Position numbers and translations under genes: made by a program. Below the pieces are notes generated by a model that worked only from the letters and a program-made list of their open reading frames with translations, made no database searches and was not told where the DNA came from. A stretch of DNA of 9,700 bases from NBML01 sp029939535. GTDB taxonomy: Bacteria; Desulfobacterota; Desulfobacteria; Desulfobacterales; Desulfobacteraceae. The stretch covers positions 1 to 9,700 of the forward strand of contig JAOZST010000144.1 of the NCBI GenBank assembly GCA_029939535.1, written 5' to 3'. This document shows, piece by piece, positions 1 through 6,711 of this stretch. Position 1 is the first letter of the stretch; each line of letters opens with the position of its first letter.

Positions 1-2
1 TT

Positions 3-818
3 GATCCCGGGCATATTATTCAAATTTTAAAGCGGGCGCTGACAGATACTCAAAAGGGCCTTGCCAGGGCTGAAGAGAGTTTTTCCCTGGAAGCACTTTC
101 ACACATTGCCAGGGTGTCTGAAGGGGATGCCCGCATTGCCCTGACCAATCTTGAAGCTGCAGCCCTGCATTTTGGTCCGGGAAAAATTATTTCAGCCCGG
201 GACATTGAAAAGGCCATTGAAAAAAAATCTCTTTTATATGACAGGGCTGGTGAAGAACATTATAATTTGATTTCAGCGTTTATCAAAAGCCTTCGGGGTT
301 CTGACCCGGACGCAGCCATATACTGGCTTGAAAGAATGCTTATGGCCGGGGATGACCCCTATTATATGCTCAGGCGGATGATTAGGTTTGCAACCGAAGA
401 TATTGGCCTGGCCGATCCCGGGGCCTTGACAATGGCCCTGAATGCAGGCGAATCCTTTAGAATCCTGGGCCGTCCCGAAGGAGACGGTTCCCTGTTCCAG
501 GCTGCTGTATATCTTGCCACCGCCCCCAAGAGCAATGCGGTTTATTCAGCCCATAAGGCTGTAAAGAAGGCGGTTGAAACAACCGGGTACCAGTCCGTGC
601 CCCTGCATATTCGCAATGCCCCCACGTCTCTGATGAAAAGCATGGGCTACGGTAAAGGATATAAATATGCCCATGATCATAAGGATGGGTATATACCCCA
701 GTCATACCTTCCTAAGATCCTGGAAGACCAGCGGTTTTATTTTCCCGTTCAAAGGGGGTATGAAAAAATCGTAAAACAGCGGCTTGATGCCTGGCTTGAT
801 CTAAAGAATAAGAGTTGA
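3..818 (+). CDS. rarA: Replication-associated recombination protein A (RarA/MgsA), C-terminal part
   Basis: RarA is a cytoplasmic AAA+ ATPase of the clamp-loader/RuvB-like class that acts at stalled replication forks. The gene enters from the left edge (frame starts at base 3) and 271 residues remain of a usual ~440, so the Walker A and B motifs lie outside the window. Visible here: the sensor-2 stretch around 109-150 (SEGDARIALTNLE), then the RarA-specific C-terminal domain with its diagnostic blocks EEHYNLISAFIKSLRGSDPD, the helix with RRMIRFATEDIGLADP, YLATAPKSNAVY, and GYGKGYKYAHDH. The whole visible part follows the family without a break, and the TGA at 816-818 gives a normal C-terminus. 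It converges on the protease gene with only 27 bp between the two stops and no obvious terminator there. The identification is firm; nothing can be said about its start or promoter. Confidence 0.95.
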   Translation, partial: DPGHIIQILKRALTDTQKGLARAEESFSLEALSHIARVSEGDARIALTNLEAAALHFGPGKIISARDIEKAIEKKSLLYDRAGEEHYNLISAFIKSLRGSDPDAAIYWLERMLMAGDDPYYMLRRMIRFATEDIGLADPGALTMALNAGESFRILGRPEGDGSLFQAAVYLATAPKSNAVYSAHKAVKKAVETTGYQSVPLHIRNAPTSLMKSMGYGKGYKYAHDHKDGYIPQSYLPKILEDQRFYFPVQRGYEKIVKQRLDAWLDLKNKS

Positions 819-845
819 AAAAATAAGGCAGAAAACAGGTGCTGA

Positions 846-1229
846 TCAGTCAGTATCTTTACGGAATCGGGTAATTCTGGCCAGGGCCAGATCATATTCG
901 TTCCATCCATCCAGATAGGTGCTCAAAGCTTCCCTATAGTGGTGAGCAGCCGTTTCTTTGTCCCCATCACCTTCGGCCCAGAGACCCAGGGCTGTCTGGA
1001 GGGTGATTAATTTTTCCGGATTGTTGCCGGCAAGTTTTACAAGATCTTTTTCAGGAGTTCCCAGAACAAGGTTTTTGCTTATAATCCTGTACCAGGGATC
1101 CAGGGTATGGGCCTGGAATTTTTTAAGGTTTTCATTTGCTTTTCCGGGGGTGGTTGTGAATTTGAGAATTTCTCCTCTCAGCAGCCCGAGGCTGAGGCTC
1201 AGAGCGGTTTCCCTGCAGGGTCTGGAAAA
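846..1229 (-). CDS. TPR-like C-terminal segment of the pseudokinase-protease
   Basis: This is the last 127 residues, beyond gap 1. It is helical, with a TPR-like motif near the end: EGDGDKETAAHHYREALSTY and then an EYDLALARI helix. It stops at the TGA at 846-848. It is not in frame with the protease segment if the gap is taken as exactly 100 bases; both frames join only if the true gap length is a multiple of three. The continuation is inferred from strand, helical character and lack of a start codon. Confidence 0.65.
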   Translation of the reverse strand, partial: FSRPCRETALSLSLGLLRGEILKFTTTPGKANENLKKFQAHTLDPWYRIISKNLVLGTPEKDLVKLAGNNPEKLITLQTALGLWAEGDGDKETAAHHYREALSTYLDGWNEYDLALARITRFRKDTD

Positions 1230-3285
1230 NNNNNNNNNNNNNNNNNNNNNNNNNNNNNNNNNNNNNNNNNNNNNNNNNNNNNNNNNNNNNNNNNNNNNNN
1301 NNNNNNNNNNNNNNNNNNNNNNNNNNNNNATGGAGCATGAGTTTGGATATGGTGTTTTCTCCTTCAATGGAAATCACCTGGGAGAAAAGGTCACGGCTCT
1401 TGTCCATATCATTGCTGCAAAAATGGAGCACAGCAGCAGTAAAGAGCAATACAGGATCATTGCTGGTTTTAAGCATGGTATCGGTCAGGGAGGCTGCCTC
1501 TCTGTATTTATGTTCCAATGCAAGGGCAAGGATGTCTTTTAATTTTATATCCAGGTTGAAATCCAGAATTCCATTCCATTTTGGCTGGCCTGCCTTTAGC
1601 TTTTCAACAAATTCTGCCGGTCTTGCAATGGGAAGGATCAATCCGAAATCTGACAAAGGGGTATGAATGGGAATATAACTTGTTGTCTGGTCCGTGACCA
1701 CGCCGGATGCAATGCCTAGGACCCGGCCCCTGGAATTTACTGCCGGTCCTCCGCTGTTTCCCTTGTAAATGGAAGAATCCACCTGGATGATTTCCTTGGA
1801 GGTCCGCCTGACATGTCCCCTTGTGATGCTGGCGTTAATATGGTCATACTGGGTTCTGTTCCCAAGGGGGAAGCCCAGGATGATCACAGGTGAAAGACGC
1901 GGGATATCTTCCGCGTCAACCTTGGTTTCCAGGGGAAGGGGGATGCGGTTTTCAGGAATTTTATCGATTTTTAATACGGCAAAATCATGTTTAAAGGGAG
2001 AATTAATCCTCTCTCCTGTTTTGCTTGAGGCCCTTGGCACTCCAACAATACGCAAATTGCTTTTGCCATCGGACCTGAAGGCAGATGGCAGGTAATAGGA
2101 ATCAGACAGCTCCGGGCTGTTTCTCAGGGCAGGCAGGCGGTTAAAGGCTTTTTCCCCTTCAAACCATAGGAACATGCGATGCTCAAATTCAAGATTTTTT
2201 CCCATGAGCCTATATTGATTAAAAATATTGAAAAGGGTTGTATCTTCAAGCCAGGGGCAGGCAACATGGCGGTTGGTCAAAAGATATCCCTGCTTGTCCA
2301 CCAGAAATGCAGTTCCCTCTACCTTGTTTTCATACACCACCTGATTTGATGAATCCCTGAGGCAGTATTCCACCATTAAAAATCCCATGGAATCTGCATA
2401 GGATTCAATAAAATCTGAAAAAACCATTTCTTTTTTATTTTTTTTGAAATCCATATAAAACCATGCGGCAGTATACATGGCAACAATTCCAACAATAATA
2501 ACAAGAAGAAAAATCACCATGCGTTTAAACCAGTTTAATTCCTTGAGCAGTTTTGGCATTCTTTTTTTCGGATGATGATGAAGATCTGAATGGGGAATTC
2601 TGTCCAGTATCCGGGAAAGGACCGCTACTACCCTGGCCATTGTATGGGGTCTTAAGTCAGGGTCATCGGACAGCATTATTTTAATCAAAATCCCAAGTTC
2701 AGGATCCAGACCTTTGATTTTGTCCACCTTTGATGAAAAATCCTTGAGGTTGTGGTCGGCGGTCAATAATTCAATGAAAATTTTACCCAGTGACCAGATG
2801 CTGGTGCGAAAATCAATGGCCCGGTTATTTATTATATCGGGGTGGCAGGTTAAAAGCTTCTGGAGCATGGGGCCGTGGTGGGTTGCCCTTGCATCTAAAA
2901 ACCTGGATAATTTATAATTGATTTTTACGCTTAAATCCCTGGTTTTATCCCTGGGGATCAANNNNNNNNNNNNNNNNNNNNNNNNNNNNNNNNNNNNNNN
3001 NNNNNNNNNNNNNNNNNNNNNNNNNNNNNNNNNNNNNNNNNNNNNNNNNNNNNNNNNNNNNATCCACTCCAGACTGATCAGTAAACAGCCGTATACTCAC
3101 CGGTGTCTTGCTGTTTTTTTTAAGAGCCCGGCATACAATGGAGGAACGGCCTTCATGGATGATTTTCTGGATTTTATTTTATAGTCATCAATGGACTTCA
3201 TCCCGGCAACAAGGTGGCTGCCGCATGCCGGGCATGTTGTAATTTTCTGGGCGATAATTTGTCCGCAGGAGGTGCATTGTTTCAT
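846..3285 (-). CDS. Zinc ribbon - pseudokinase - TM - trypsin-like protease - TPR fusion protein (frameshifted, two assembly gaps)
   Basis: I read this as one gene in pieces. Order: a Cys4 zinc ribbon; a Ser/Thr-kinase-like domain (N-lobe before gap 2, C-lobe after it); a basic stretch and one membrane helix (about 2455-2520); a trypsin/HtrA-like protease domain; TPR-like helices to the C-terminus. The kinase fold is degenerate: the VAIK lysine is Arg (VSIRLF), DFG is replaced by NYK (VKINYKLSRF), APE reads HPD, and the usual Asp before the WSLG helix is Ser, so phosphotransfer is unlikely. The HRD region falls in gap 2. The protease triad is complete: His in TNRHVA, Asp in HDFAVLKID, Ser in GNSGGP. 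By topology the ribbon and pseudokinase are cytoplasmic and the protease extracytoplasmic. The start is the ATG at 3285, behind AAAGGGGG. A frameshift at 3171-3180 separates ribbon from kinase. Domain calls are strong; gene unity is inferred from order and strand. Confidence 0.75.
1230..1329. other. Assembly gap 1 (100 N)
   Basis: Exactly 100 N, a common placeholder for unknown length. It lies inside the TPR region of the protease gene. The flanking coding frames agree only if the real length is divisible by three. Confidence 0.95.
1330..2961 (-). CDS. Pseudokinase C-lobe, membrane helix, trypsin-like protease domain, TPR start
   Basis: This is the uninterrupted central segment, 544 residues between gap 2 and gap 1. 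Counting from its first codon: residues 1-120 are the kinase C-lobe (NYK at the DFG position, WSLGKIFIELL near 56-66, DDPDLRP near 99-105); 130-148 are basic (KKRMPK, KRM); 149-169 form a hydrophobic membrane helix; about 180-455 are the protease, with His232, Asp326 and Ser403 in the order and spacing of the trypsin/HtrA class; 470-544 are paired helices resembling TPRs (EHKYREAASL, NDMDKSRDLFSQVI). No PDZ domain follows the protease, unlike DegP. The basic stretch before the helix favours an N-in topology. The TTG at the gap edge is an internal codon, not a start. Confidence 0.85.
2962..3061. other. Assembly gap 2 (100 N)
   Basis: A second run of exactly 100 N, inside the kinase-like domain. 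Both flanks begin and end on codon boundaries, so the true length should also be a multiple of three. From the beta-3 strand on one side to the segment just ahead of the DFG position on the other, a normal kinase needs roughly 80-100 residues, so about 250-300 bases are probably missing. The catalytic-loop HRD motif cannot be assessed. Confidence 0.95.
3062..3174 (-). pseudogene. Kinase-like N-lobe fragment, out of frame with its zinc ribbon
   Basis: Read in the frame shifted from the zinc-ribbon frame, this stretch gives IQKIIHEGRSSIVCRALKKN and then TPVSIRLFTD. That matches the glycine-rich loop and beta-3 strand of a Ser/Thr kinase, with Arg in place of the ATP-anchoring Lys. The frame is closed just upstream by a TAA and has no plausible start codon, so on this sequence it cannot be translated unless the upstream frame is restored. 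It runs into the assembly gap at 3061. Confidence 0.7.
3097..3285 (-). CDS. N-terminal zinc-ribbon fragment of the pseudokinase-protease gene
   Basis: This is the 5' segment as literally encoded. It has a Cys-x2-Cys pair (C4, C7) and a second pair (C18, C21) in MKQCTSCG...CPACG, the usual short zinc ribbon found ahead of some bacterial kinases and membrane proteins. After residue 37 (IDDYKI) the frame runs into unrelated residues and stops at 3097-3099. The kinase-like reading continues in another frame. The ATG at 3285 is preferred to the upstream ATG at 3303 because a strong AAAGGGGG ribosome-binding site lies 6 nt ahead of it. Confidence 0.7.
   Translation of the reverse strand: MKQCTSCGQIIAQKITTCPACGSHLVAGMKSIDDYKIKSRKSSMKAVPPLYAGLLKKTARHR
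3171..3180 (-). repeat. Tandem 5-bp duplication (AAAAT)2 at the frameshift
   Basis: The minus strand reads AAAATAAAAT between the zinc-ribbon and kinase-like frames. Removing one AAAAT unit joins IDDYKI directly to QKIIHEGRSS. This gives the exact Y-x-I-x-x-x-I-x-x-G spacing of a kinase glycine loop. The repeat is therefore the likely site of the frame loss. Confidence 0.8.
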
Positions 3286-3371
3286 ATCAGACCCCCTTTG
3301 CATTTTTTATAAGTTTGCCGGGTGATTCCTGGTAAACCAGTGCTTGCCTTATAATATGAGGCCTTTATATT

Positions 3372-3400
3372 AAGATAAGATTTATTGGGATTATAGTCAA
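3372..3400 (-). promoter_or_regulatory. Promoter of the pseudokinase-protease gene
   Basis: On the minus strand, TTGACT (3400-3395) is followed by a 17-bp spacer and TATCTT (3377-3372): 5/6 and 4/6 matches to the sigma-70 consensus. This predicts a start near 3365 and a leader of about 80 nt before the ATG at 3285. It sits just downstream of the thiolase-like gene stop at 3428, so the protease gene probably has its own transcript. Confidence 0.6.
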
Positions 3401-3427
3401 GAAAGAGCTGGTAAAATGAATTGGTAT

Positions 3428-4948
3428 TTAAAATAAACCAATGGTCTGTTTGCTTTTCAGGTCAAATTTAAGAGTTATTGATTCTCCCACCATGTTTTTG
3501 GATGACAGGGTTTGAAAAATTTCCGGGTCAGGTAATGTCTTGGCAATGAATCTTAATCCTTTGGTGGTTCTTCCATAGAGGACTGCATAGGCAGGAGATT
3601 GGTCATGGTTATAGATAATTGTATAGGTTTCAATTATGCCCCTGCCAGAGGCCTGGTCGTCAATCGTAAGGGGAGTCGGACCAGCCAGATGGTTTTTGTC
3701 ATCCTCAAGATCATTGGTCTCAATACTTTTCATTGGAGGCATGCTGGAGTAGATTCCAGCAGCATGTTTGTACATAAACCATCCCAGGGCAGTGACAAGG
3801 CCGGTTTTTTTCTCGCCCTTGCTGATCATATCCACAAGGGTGGCAATGGCATGGAGATTGTAATTGTTGCCAGGCCCTCCGAAAAATCCCAGGCCTCCGG
3901 TGAGGGTGAGGGGTCTTGGATCATTTTCCTGTAGGTTCATCATTTTCCTGGCAATGGAGACAGCACAGGGAAAGCAGGAATAAAGATCAAAACACTCAAT
4001 ATCCGAAATATTCAGTCCTGACCGGTGCAAAGCTTTTTCAACGGAGGCTTTTAAGGGAGGGCTTGATGTGAAATCCGACTTCTGGATCATGAACCGCTGT
4101 CGGTCTTCTGCATAACCACCCCCAAGAAAATAAACAGTCTTCCTGTTTATATTAGAATGTTTTTTTGCAGCCTCCCCGGACATGAGTATCACGGCAGCGC
4201 CCTGATCCACTGTGACAAAGGCGTTCATAAATTTATTATAGGGAAAGGCAATGGGGCGGTTATGAAGGCCAGGGGTAATGATTTCCCCTGGGGTCCGGAT
4301 TGTTTTGCTCCAGGAATGGGGGTGGCTGGCCGCCACCTGGCTGAAGCCTGACCACAGGCTGGCCACCTTGTGCATATATTCGGTAATGTCCAGCCCGGAA
4401 GCTGCCCACAGGGCTGTCTCAAACAGAGGAAATCCCTGCATGGGATGTTCAATGCCGTAAAAATTTTCAAGGGGAGTGGACCCAGCAGCATCATCACCGG
4501 AATAGTCCTGGGGGATACCCTGCAAAAGTGAACTGCCAAAGTTATTGCCATGTTTTTTATTATTTTCAGGACTTTTATTATTTACAGATCTTGGGACATA
4601 GGCTTCAGCTCCCACCACCAGTACAGAATCAAGTTCATTTCTGGCTATCATTCCTGCGGCTTTGTTGATAAGGGTCTGGGGGGAATTCCCACCAATTTTT
4701 GAGGTGTGTATGAATTTTGGTGAAGCTCCCAGCCGGGCAGCCAGTTCGGTTCCAGGCGCCTCATAATGGGTGCTCAGGCTCTTTACCACCATAATGCCGT
4801 CCAGCCGTGTCAGAGCGCTGGGGTCTGCAAGTCTTTGCCCTGCTTCCAGGGATGCCTCTATCATCAGTCCCATGGGGTCCTTTGGAGTATATTCTATCTC
4901 TTTGGGCTGTGTGACCTGGCCCCATCCTGCAACAACAATAGTTTTCAT
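3428..4948 (-). CDS. Thiolase-like protein with extra C-terminal domain (TLP1 type), probably not a working thiolase
   Basis: A 506-residue protein with the thiolase fold and about 90 extra C-terminal residues, matching thiolase-like protein type 1 and its additional C-terminal domain. It is longer than the ~390 residues of a standard thiolase. The catalytic motifs are lost: the nucleophile loop reads KIGGNSPQ (residues 84-91) with Gly where Cys should be; the NEAF/HDCF motif is DLYSCFPCA (321-329); the GHP motif is FFGGPGNNY (355-363), lacking His; the last loop is YKHAAG instead of one with Cys. These variants are typical of the TLP1 group, so this is a family trait rather than decay. The start is the ATG at 4948, with AAGGAT ahead of it, rather than the in-frame TTG at 4966. 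It is divergent from an active thiolase, suggesting a role in acyl-CoA metabolism, perhaps acyl-CoA binding. Its substrate is unknown. Confidence 0.85.
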   Translation of the reverse strand: MKTIVVAGWGQVTQPKEIEYTPKDPMGLMIEASLEAGQRLADPSALTRLDGIMVVKSLSTHYEAPGTELAARLGASPKFIHTSKIGGNSPQTLINKAAGMIARNELDSVLVVGAEAYVPRSVNNKSPENNKKHGNNFGSSLLQGIPQDYSGDDAAGSTPLENFYGIEHPMQGFPLFETALWAASGLDITEYMHKVASLWSGFSQVAASHPHSWSKTIRTPGEIITPGLHNRPIAFPYNKFMNAFVTVDQGAAVILMSGEAAKKHSNINRKTVYFLGGGYAEDRQRFMIQKSDFTSSPPLKASVEKALHRSGLNISDIECFDLYSCFPCAVSIARKMMNLQENDPRPLTLTGGLGFFGGPGNNYNLHAIATLVDMISKGEKKTGLVTALGWFMYKHAAGIYSSMPPMKSIETNDLEDDKNHLAGPTPLTIDDQASGRGIIETYTIIYNHDQSPAYAVLYGRTTKGLRFIAKTLPDPEIFQTLSSKNMVGESITLKFDLKSKQTIGLF

Positions 4949-5006
4949 CAGGCATATCCTTTTCAAGCAGCAGCGATATGGGAATATTGGATAATTCCTT
5001 GTTTTT

Positions 5007-5020
5007 TGTCTGTCTGTCTG
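5007..5020 (+). repeat. Short TGTC microsatellite
   Basis: Three and a half perfect TGTC units lie in the shared leader/promoter region, within the predicted 5' UTR of the thiolase-like gene. This is short for a contingency repeat; it is noted because it sits in a regulatory region. Confidence 0.6.
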
Positions 5021-5029
5021 CTATGGCTT

Positions 5030-5054
5030 TTACATTATTATAGTTATAATGTAA
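5030..5054. promoter_or_regulatory. Palindromic operator candidate between divergent thiolase genes
   Basis: A perfect inverted repeat TTACATTAT-N7-ATAATGTAA, with 9-bp arms and a 7-bp centre. It covers both predicted -10 boxes. The size and symmetry fit a dimeric regulator such as the TetR or GntR families that often control acyl-CoA genes. No such regulator is encoded in the window, so its identity is open. Confidence 0.6.
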
Positions 5055-5065
5055 CTGGTAAACAA
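5037..5065 (-). promoter_or_regulatory. Promoter of the thiolase-like gene
   Basis: On the minus strand, TTGTTT (5065-5060), a 17-bp spacer and a perfect TATAAT (5042-5037). Transcription would start near 5030 and give a leader of about 80 nt before the ATG at 4948. The -10 lies inside the inverted repeat. Confidence 0.5.
5045..5050 (+). promoter_or_regulatory. -10 box of the acetyl-CoA acetyltransferase gene
   Basis: A perfect TATAAT on the plus strand within the inverted repeat, placing a start near 5057 and a leader of about 38 nt. No convincing -35 box lies 16-18 bp upstream, so this promoter may need an activator or may be weak. Confidence 0.4.
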
Positions 5066-5094
5066 AGATAAATCAATATGAATGGAGGCGTTAA

Positions 5095-6381
5095 ATGAAA
5101 GATGTTGTTATTGTAAGTGGTGTTAGGACTCCGGTTGGTTCTTTTGGCGGTTCACTGAAAAGCGTTCCTGTTGTTGAGCTGGGTACCTGTGTAATGAAAG
5201 ATGTTTTGAAACGTGCTGGATTGAGGCCTGTGGTTGATGAGGCCCAAAATCAATTTTCGCCTGATACTCTTAAGGATCAGGGAGTGATTGATATTGAGAA
5301 AAAAGGCTATGACTATGATGAAGGGCTGGCGCCGGTTTTTGTGGATGAGGTGATCATGGGGAATGTGCTCCAGGCAGGCCAGGGGCAGAATACAGCCCGC
5401 CAGTCCATGATCGGAGCCGGTATCTCAAGGGAAACCACGGCATTTACTATCAATAAGATCTGCGGATCAGGTCTCAAGGCCATTGCCCTGGGAGCCCAGG
5501 CCATCATGACGGGCCAGGCTGATGTGATCATTGCCGGTGGCCAGGAAAGCATGAGCAATGCGCCCATGGCCCTTCTAAAGGCAAGGTGGGGACACAGGAT
5601 GGAACTTACAGGTCAGGGACCTGTCCATGACCTCATGGTTTTTGACGGTCTCTATGAAATATTCTATGGCTACCACATGGGCCTGACAGCGGAAAATATT
5701 GTGGAGAAATACGGAATCACCAGGGAGGAACAGGATCAGCTGGCTTTGCTGAGCCATAACCGGGCCTTTGGTGCGATCCAGGACGGTACTTTTGCCCAGG
5801 AGATTGTACCGGTTACCATCCGTTCCCGCAGGGGAGATACCATTGTGGACACAGATGAGCGGCCCATGGAAACCAGCATGGAAAAACTTGGCAAATTACG
5901 TCCTGCCTTTAAAAAAGACGGCAGCGTGACAGCAGGAAATGCTTCTGGTATTAACGATGCAGCAGCAGCCGTTCTTTTGATGTCCGAGGAAAAAGCAGAT
6001 GCCCTGGGCCTTGAAAAACTGGCCAGGATCAAAGGATTTTCCGCAGGTGGTCTGGATCCTGCCTATATGGGTCTGGGTCCGGTTCCAGCTGTGAAGAAAG
6101 TATTAAAACAGACCCAAATGACCATTGAAGATATTGATATGATCGAATTGAATGAAGCCTTTGCTGCCCAGGCCATTGGCTGCATGAGAGAATTGAATAT
6201 TGACGTGGAAAAACCCAATGAACTGGGATCTGGGATTTCCATTGGCCATCCCATTGGCTGTACCGGTGCAAGACAAATGGTCACTGCCATAAATCAGATG
6301 AAACGCAAATCCTATTCCACGGGTATAATTTCCATGTGTATAGGCGGTGGAATGGGCATGGCCATGATAATCGAACAATAA
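5095..6381 (+). CDS. Acetyl-CoA C-acetyltransferase (thiolase)
   Basis: A biosynthetic/degradative type thiolase, condensing two acetyl-CoA to acetoacetyl-CoA or cleaving 3-ketoacyl-CoA in the cytoplasm. All catalytic elements are present: nucleophile Cys123 in NKICGSGLKA, NEAF at 353-356, His385 in ISIGHPIGCTGAR, and Cys415 in SMCIGGGMGMA. The start ATG has GGAGG seven bases upstream. At 428 residues it is longer than the usual ~392. The surplus is a 37-residue insert at about 46-82, acidic and polar, between AGLRP and VDEVIMGN, in the N-terminal half before the nucleophile loop. It is divergent from the inactive thiolase-like gene and probably heads a transcript that includes the small membrane protein 97 bp downstream. 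The enzyme class is clear; whether it serves short-chain, long-chain or aromatic acyl-CoA breakdown cannot be read from sequence alone. Confidence 0.93.
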   Translation: MKDVVIVSGVRTPVGSFGGSLKSVPVVELGTCVMKDVLKRAGLRPVVDEAQNQFSPDTLKDQGVIDIEKKGYDYDEGLAPVFVDEVIMGNVLQAGQGQNTARQSMIGAGISRETTAFTINKICGSGLKAIALGAQAIMTGQADVIIAGGQESMSNAPMALLKARWGHRMELTGQGPVHDLMVFDGLYEIFYGYHMGLTAENIVEKYGITREEQDQLALLSHNRAFGAIQDGTFAQEIVPVTIRSRRGDTIVDTDERPMETSMEKLGKLRPAFKKDGSVTAGNASGINDAAAAVLLMSEEKADALGLEKLARIKGFSAGGLDPAYMGLGPVPAVKKVLKQTQMTIEDIDMIELNEAFAAQAIGCMRELNIDVEKPNELGSGISIGHPIGCTGARQMVTAINQMKRKSYSTGIISMCIGGGMGMAMIIEQ

Positions 6382-6478
6382 GTTTGCCCTTTACTTTGGA
6401 CCATGAAAATGGTATGAATTATTCGGAATTTTACAGGTTGTTTTAAGATGAGAATAAAAGGTATAAAGAGGTGTTTTT

Positions 6479-6634
6479 ATGGATATTCCTCGTAGATTGG
6501 GTGTGTTGATTTTTACAGCGGTTCCCGCCATTGTCGGTGGTGGAATTGTTTACCATTTTTTTGGAAGCTTTGTTCAGGTCATTATTTTTGAGATACTTCT
6601 TGTTTTGGCGGCTCTGGGTATCATCAGAAGCTAG
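6479..6634 (+). CDS. Small hydrophobic membrane protein, 51 aa, unrecognised
   Basis: A short complete gene: ATG at 6479 with GAGG (6468-6471) seven bases ahead, and TAG at 6632-6634. It begins MDIPRRLGVL, with two Arg before the first hydrophobic stretch (about residues 8-25). After a polar centre (YHFFGS) comes a second hydrophobic stretch (about 31-49), and it ends in IIRS. Two membrane helices, or one helix plus a re-entrant hairpin, are expected, with the N-terminus inside by the positive charges. I do not recognise the family. It sits between the thiolase and a strong hairpin/T-run, so it probably shares the thiolase transcript. The ribosome-binding site, charge pattern and clean stop argue that it is real; its brevity leaves doubt. 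Confidence 0.6.
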   Translation: MDIPRRLGVLIFTAVPAIVGGGIVYHFFGSFVQVIIFEILLVLAALGIIRS

Positions 6635-6654
6635 AACAGGTGTTTTTTTTATTC

Positions 6655-6711
6655 GTGTAAAGCCGTATCTGTGCAAAATATATTGCATGCTGCGGCTTTA
6701 CATGGTTTTTT
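6655..6711 (+). terminator. Hairpin with T-run, probable intrinsic terminator
   Basis: Outer arms GTAAAGCCG (6657-6665) and CGGCTTTAC (6693-6701) pair perfectly, extended outward by one A-T and one G-T pair. Within the loop TGCAA (6672-6676) and TTGCA (6683-6687) form a second stem. Six T (6706-6711) follow. It would end the thiolase/small-protein transcript. It lies only about 20 bp ahead of the permease start, so it might instead act as an attenuator. Confidence 0.6.

Noticed and set aside
958..1666. Open frames on the plus strand opposite the protease gene
   Set aside because: They cross the N run or lie antisense to clear TPR/protease coding, show no family motifs and lack ribosome-binding sites.
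3171..3186. Programmed -1 ribosomal frameshift joining zinc ribbon and kinase
   Set aside because: No canonical X-XXY-YYZ slippery heptamer in the zero frame, and a simple 5-bp duplication explains the data with better domain spacing.
3328..3343. CTGGTAAACCAG inverted repeat upstream of the protease gene
   Set aside because: Very short arms with almost no loop and no T-run; not convincing as terminator or operator.
4157..4551. Open frames overlapping the thiolase-like gene on both strands
   Set aside because: They are shadows of the 506-residue frame, without recognisable domains.
5007..5020. TGTC repeat as a phase-variation tract
   Set aside because: Only 3.5 units; usually too short to slip often. 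Kept as a repeat feature only.
6400..6413. ACCAT-GAAA-ATGGT hairpin after the thiolase stop, as a terminator
   Set aside because: Only 5 bp of stem and no T-run; more likely incidental or a minor RNA structure between thiolase and the small gene.
6438..6467. TTGTTT-N18-TATAAA as a promoter for the small protein
   Set aside because: The -10 abuts the ribosome-binding site, so transcription would begin past it and the message would lack the site.
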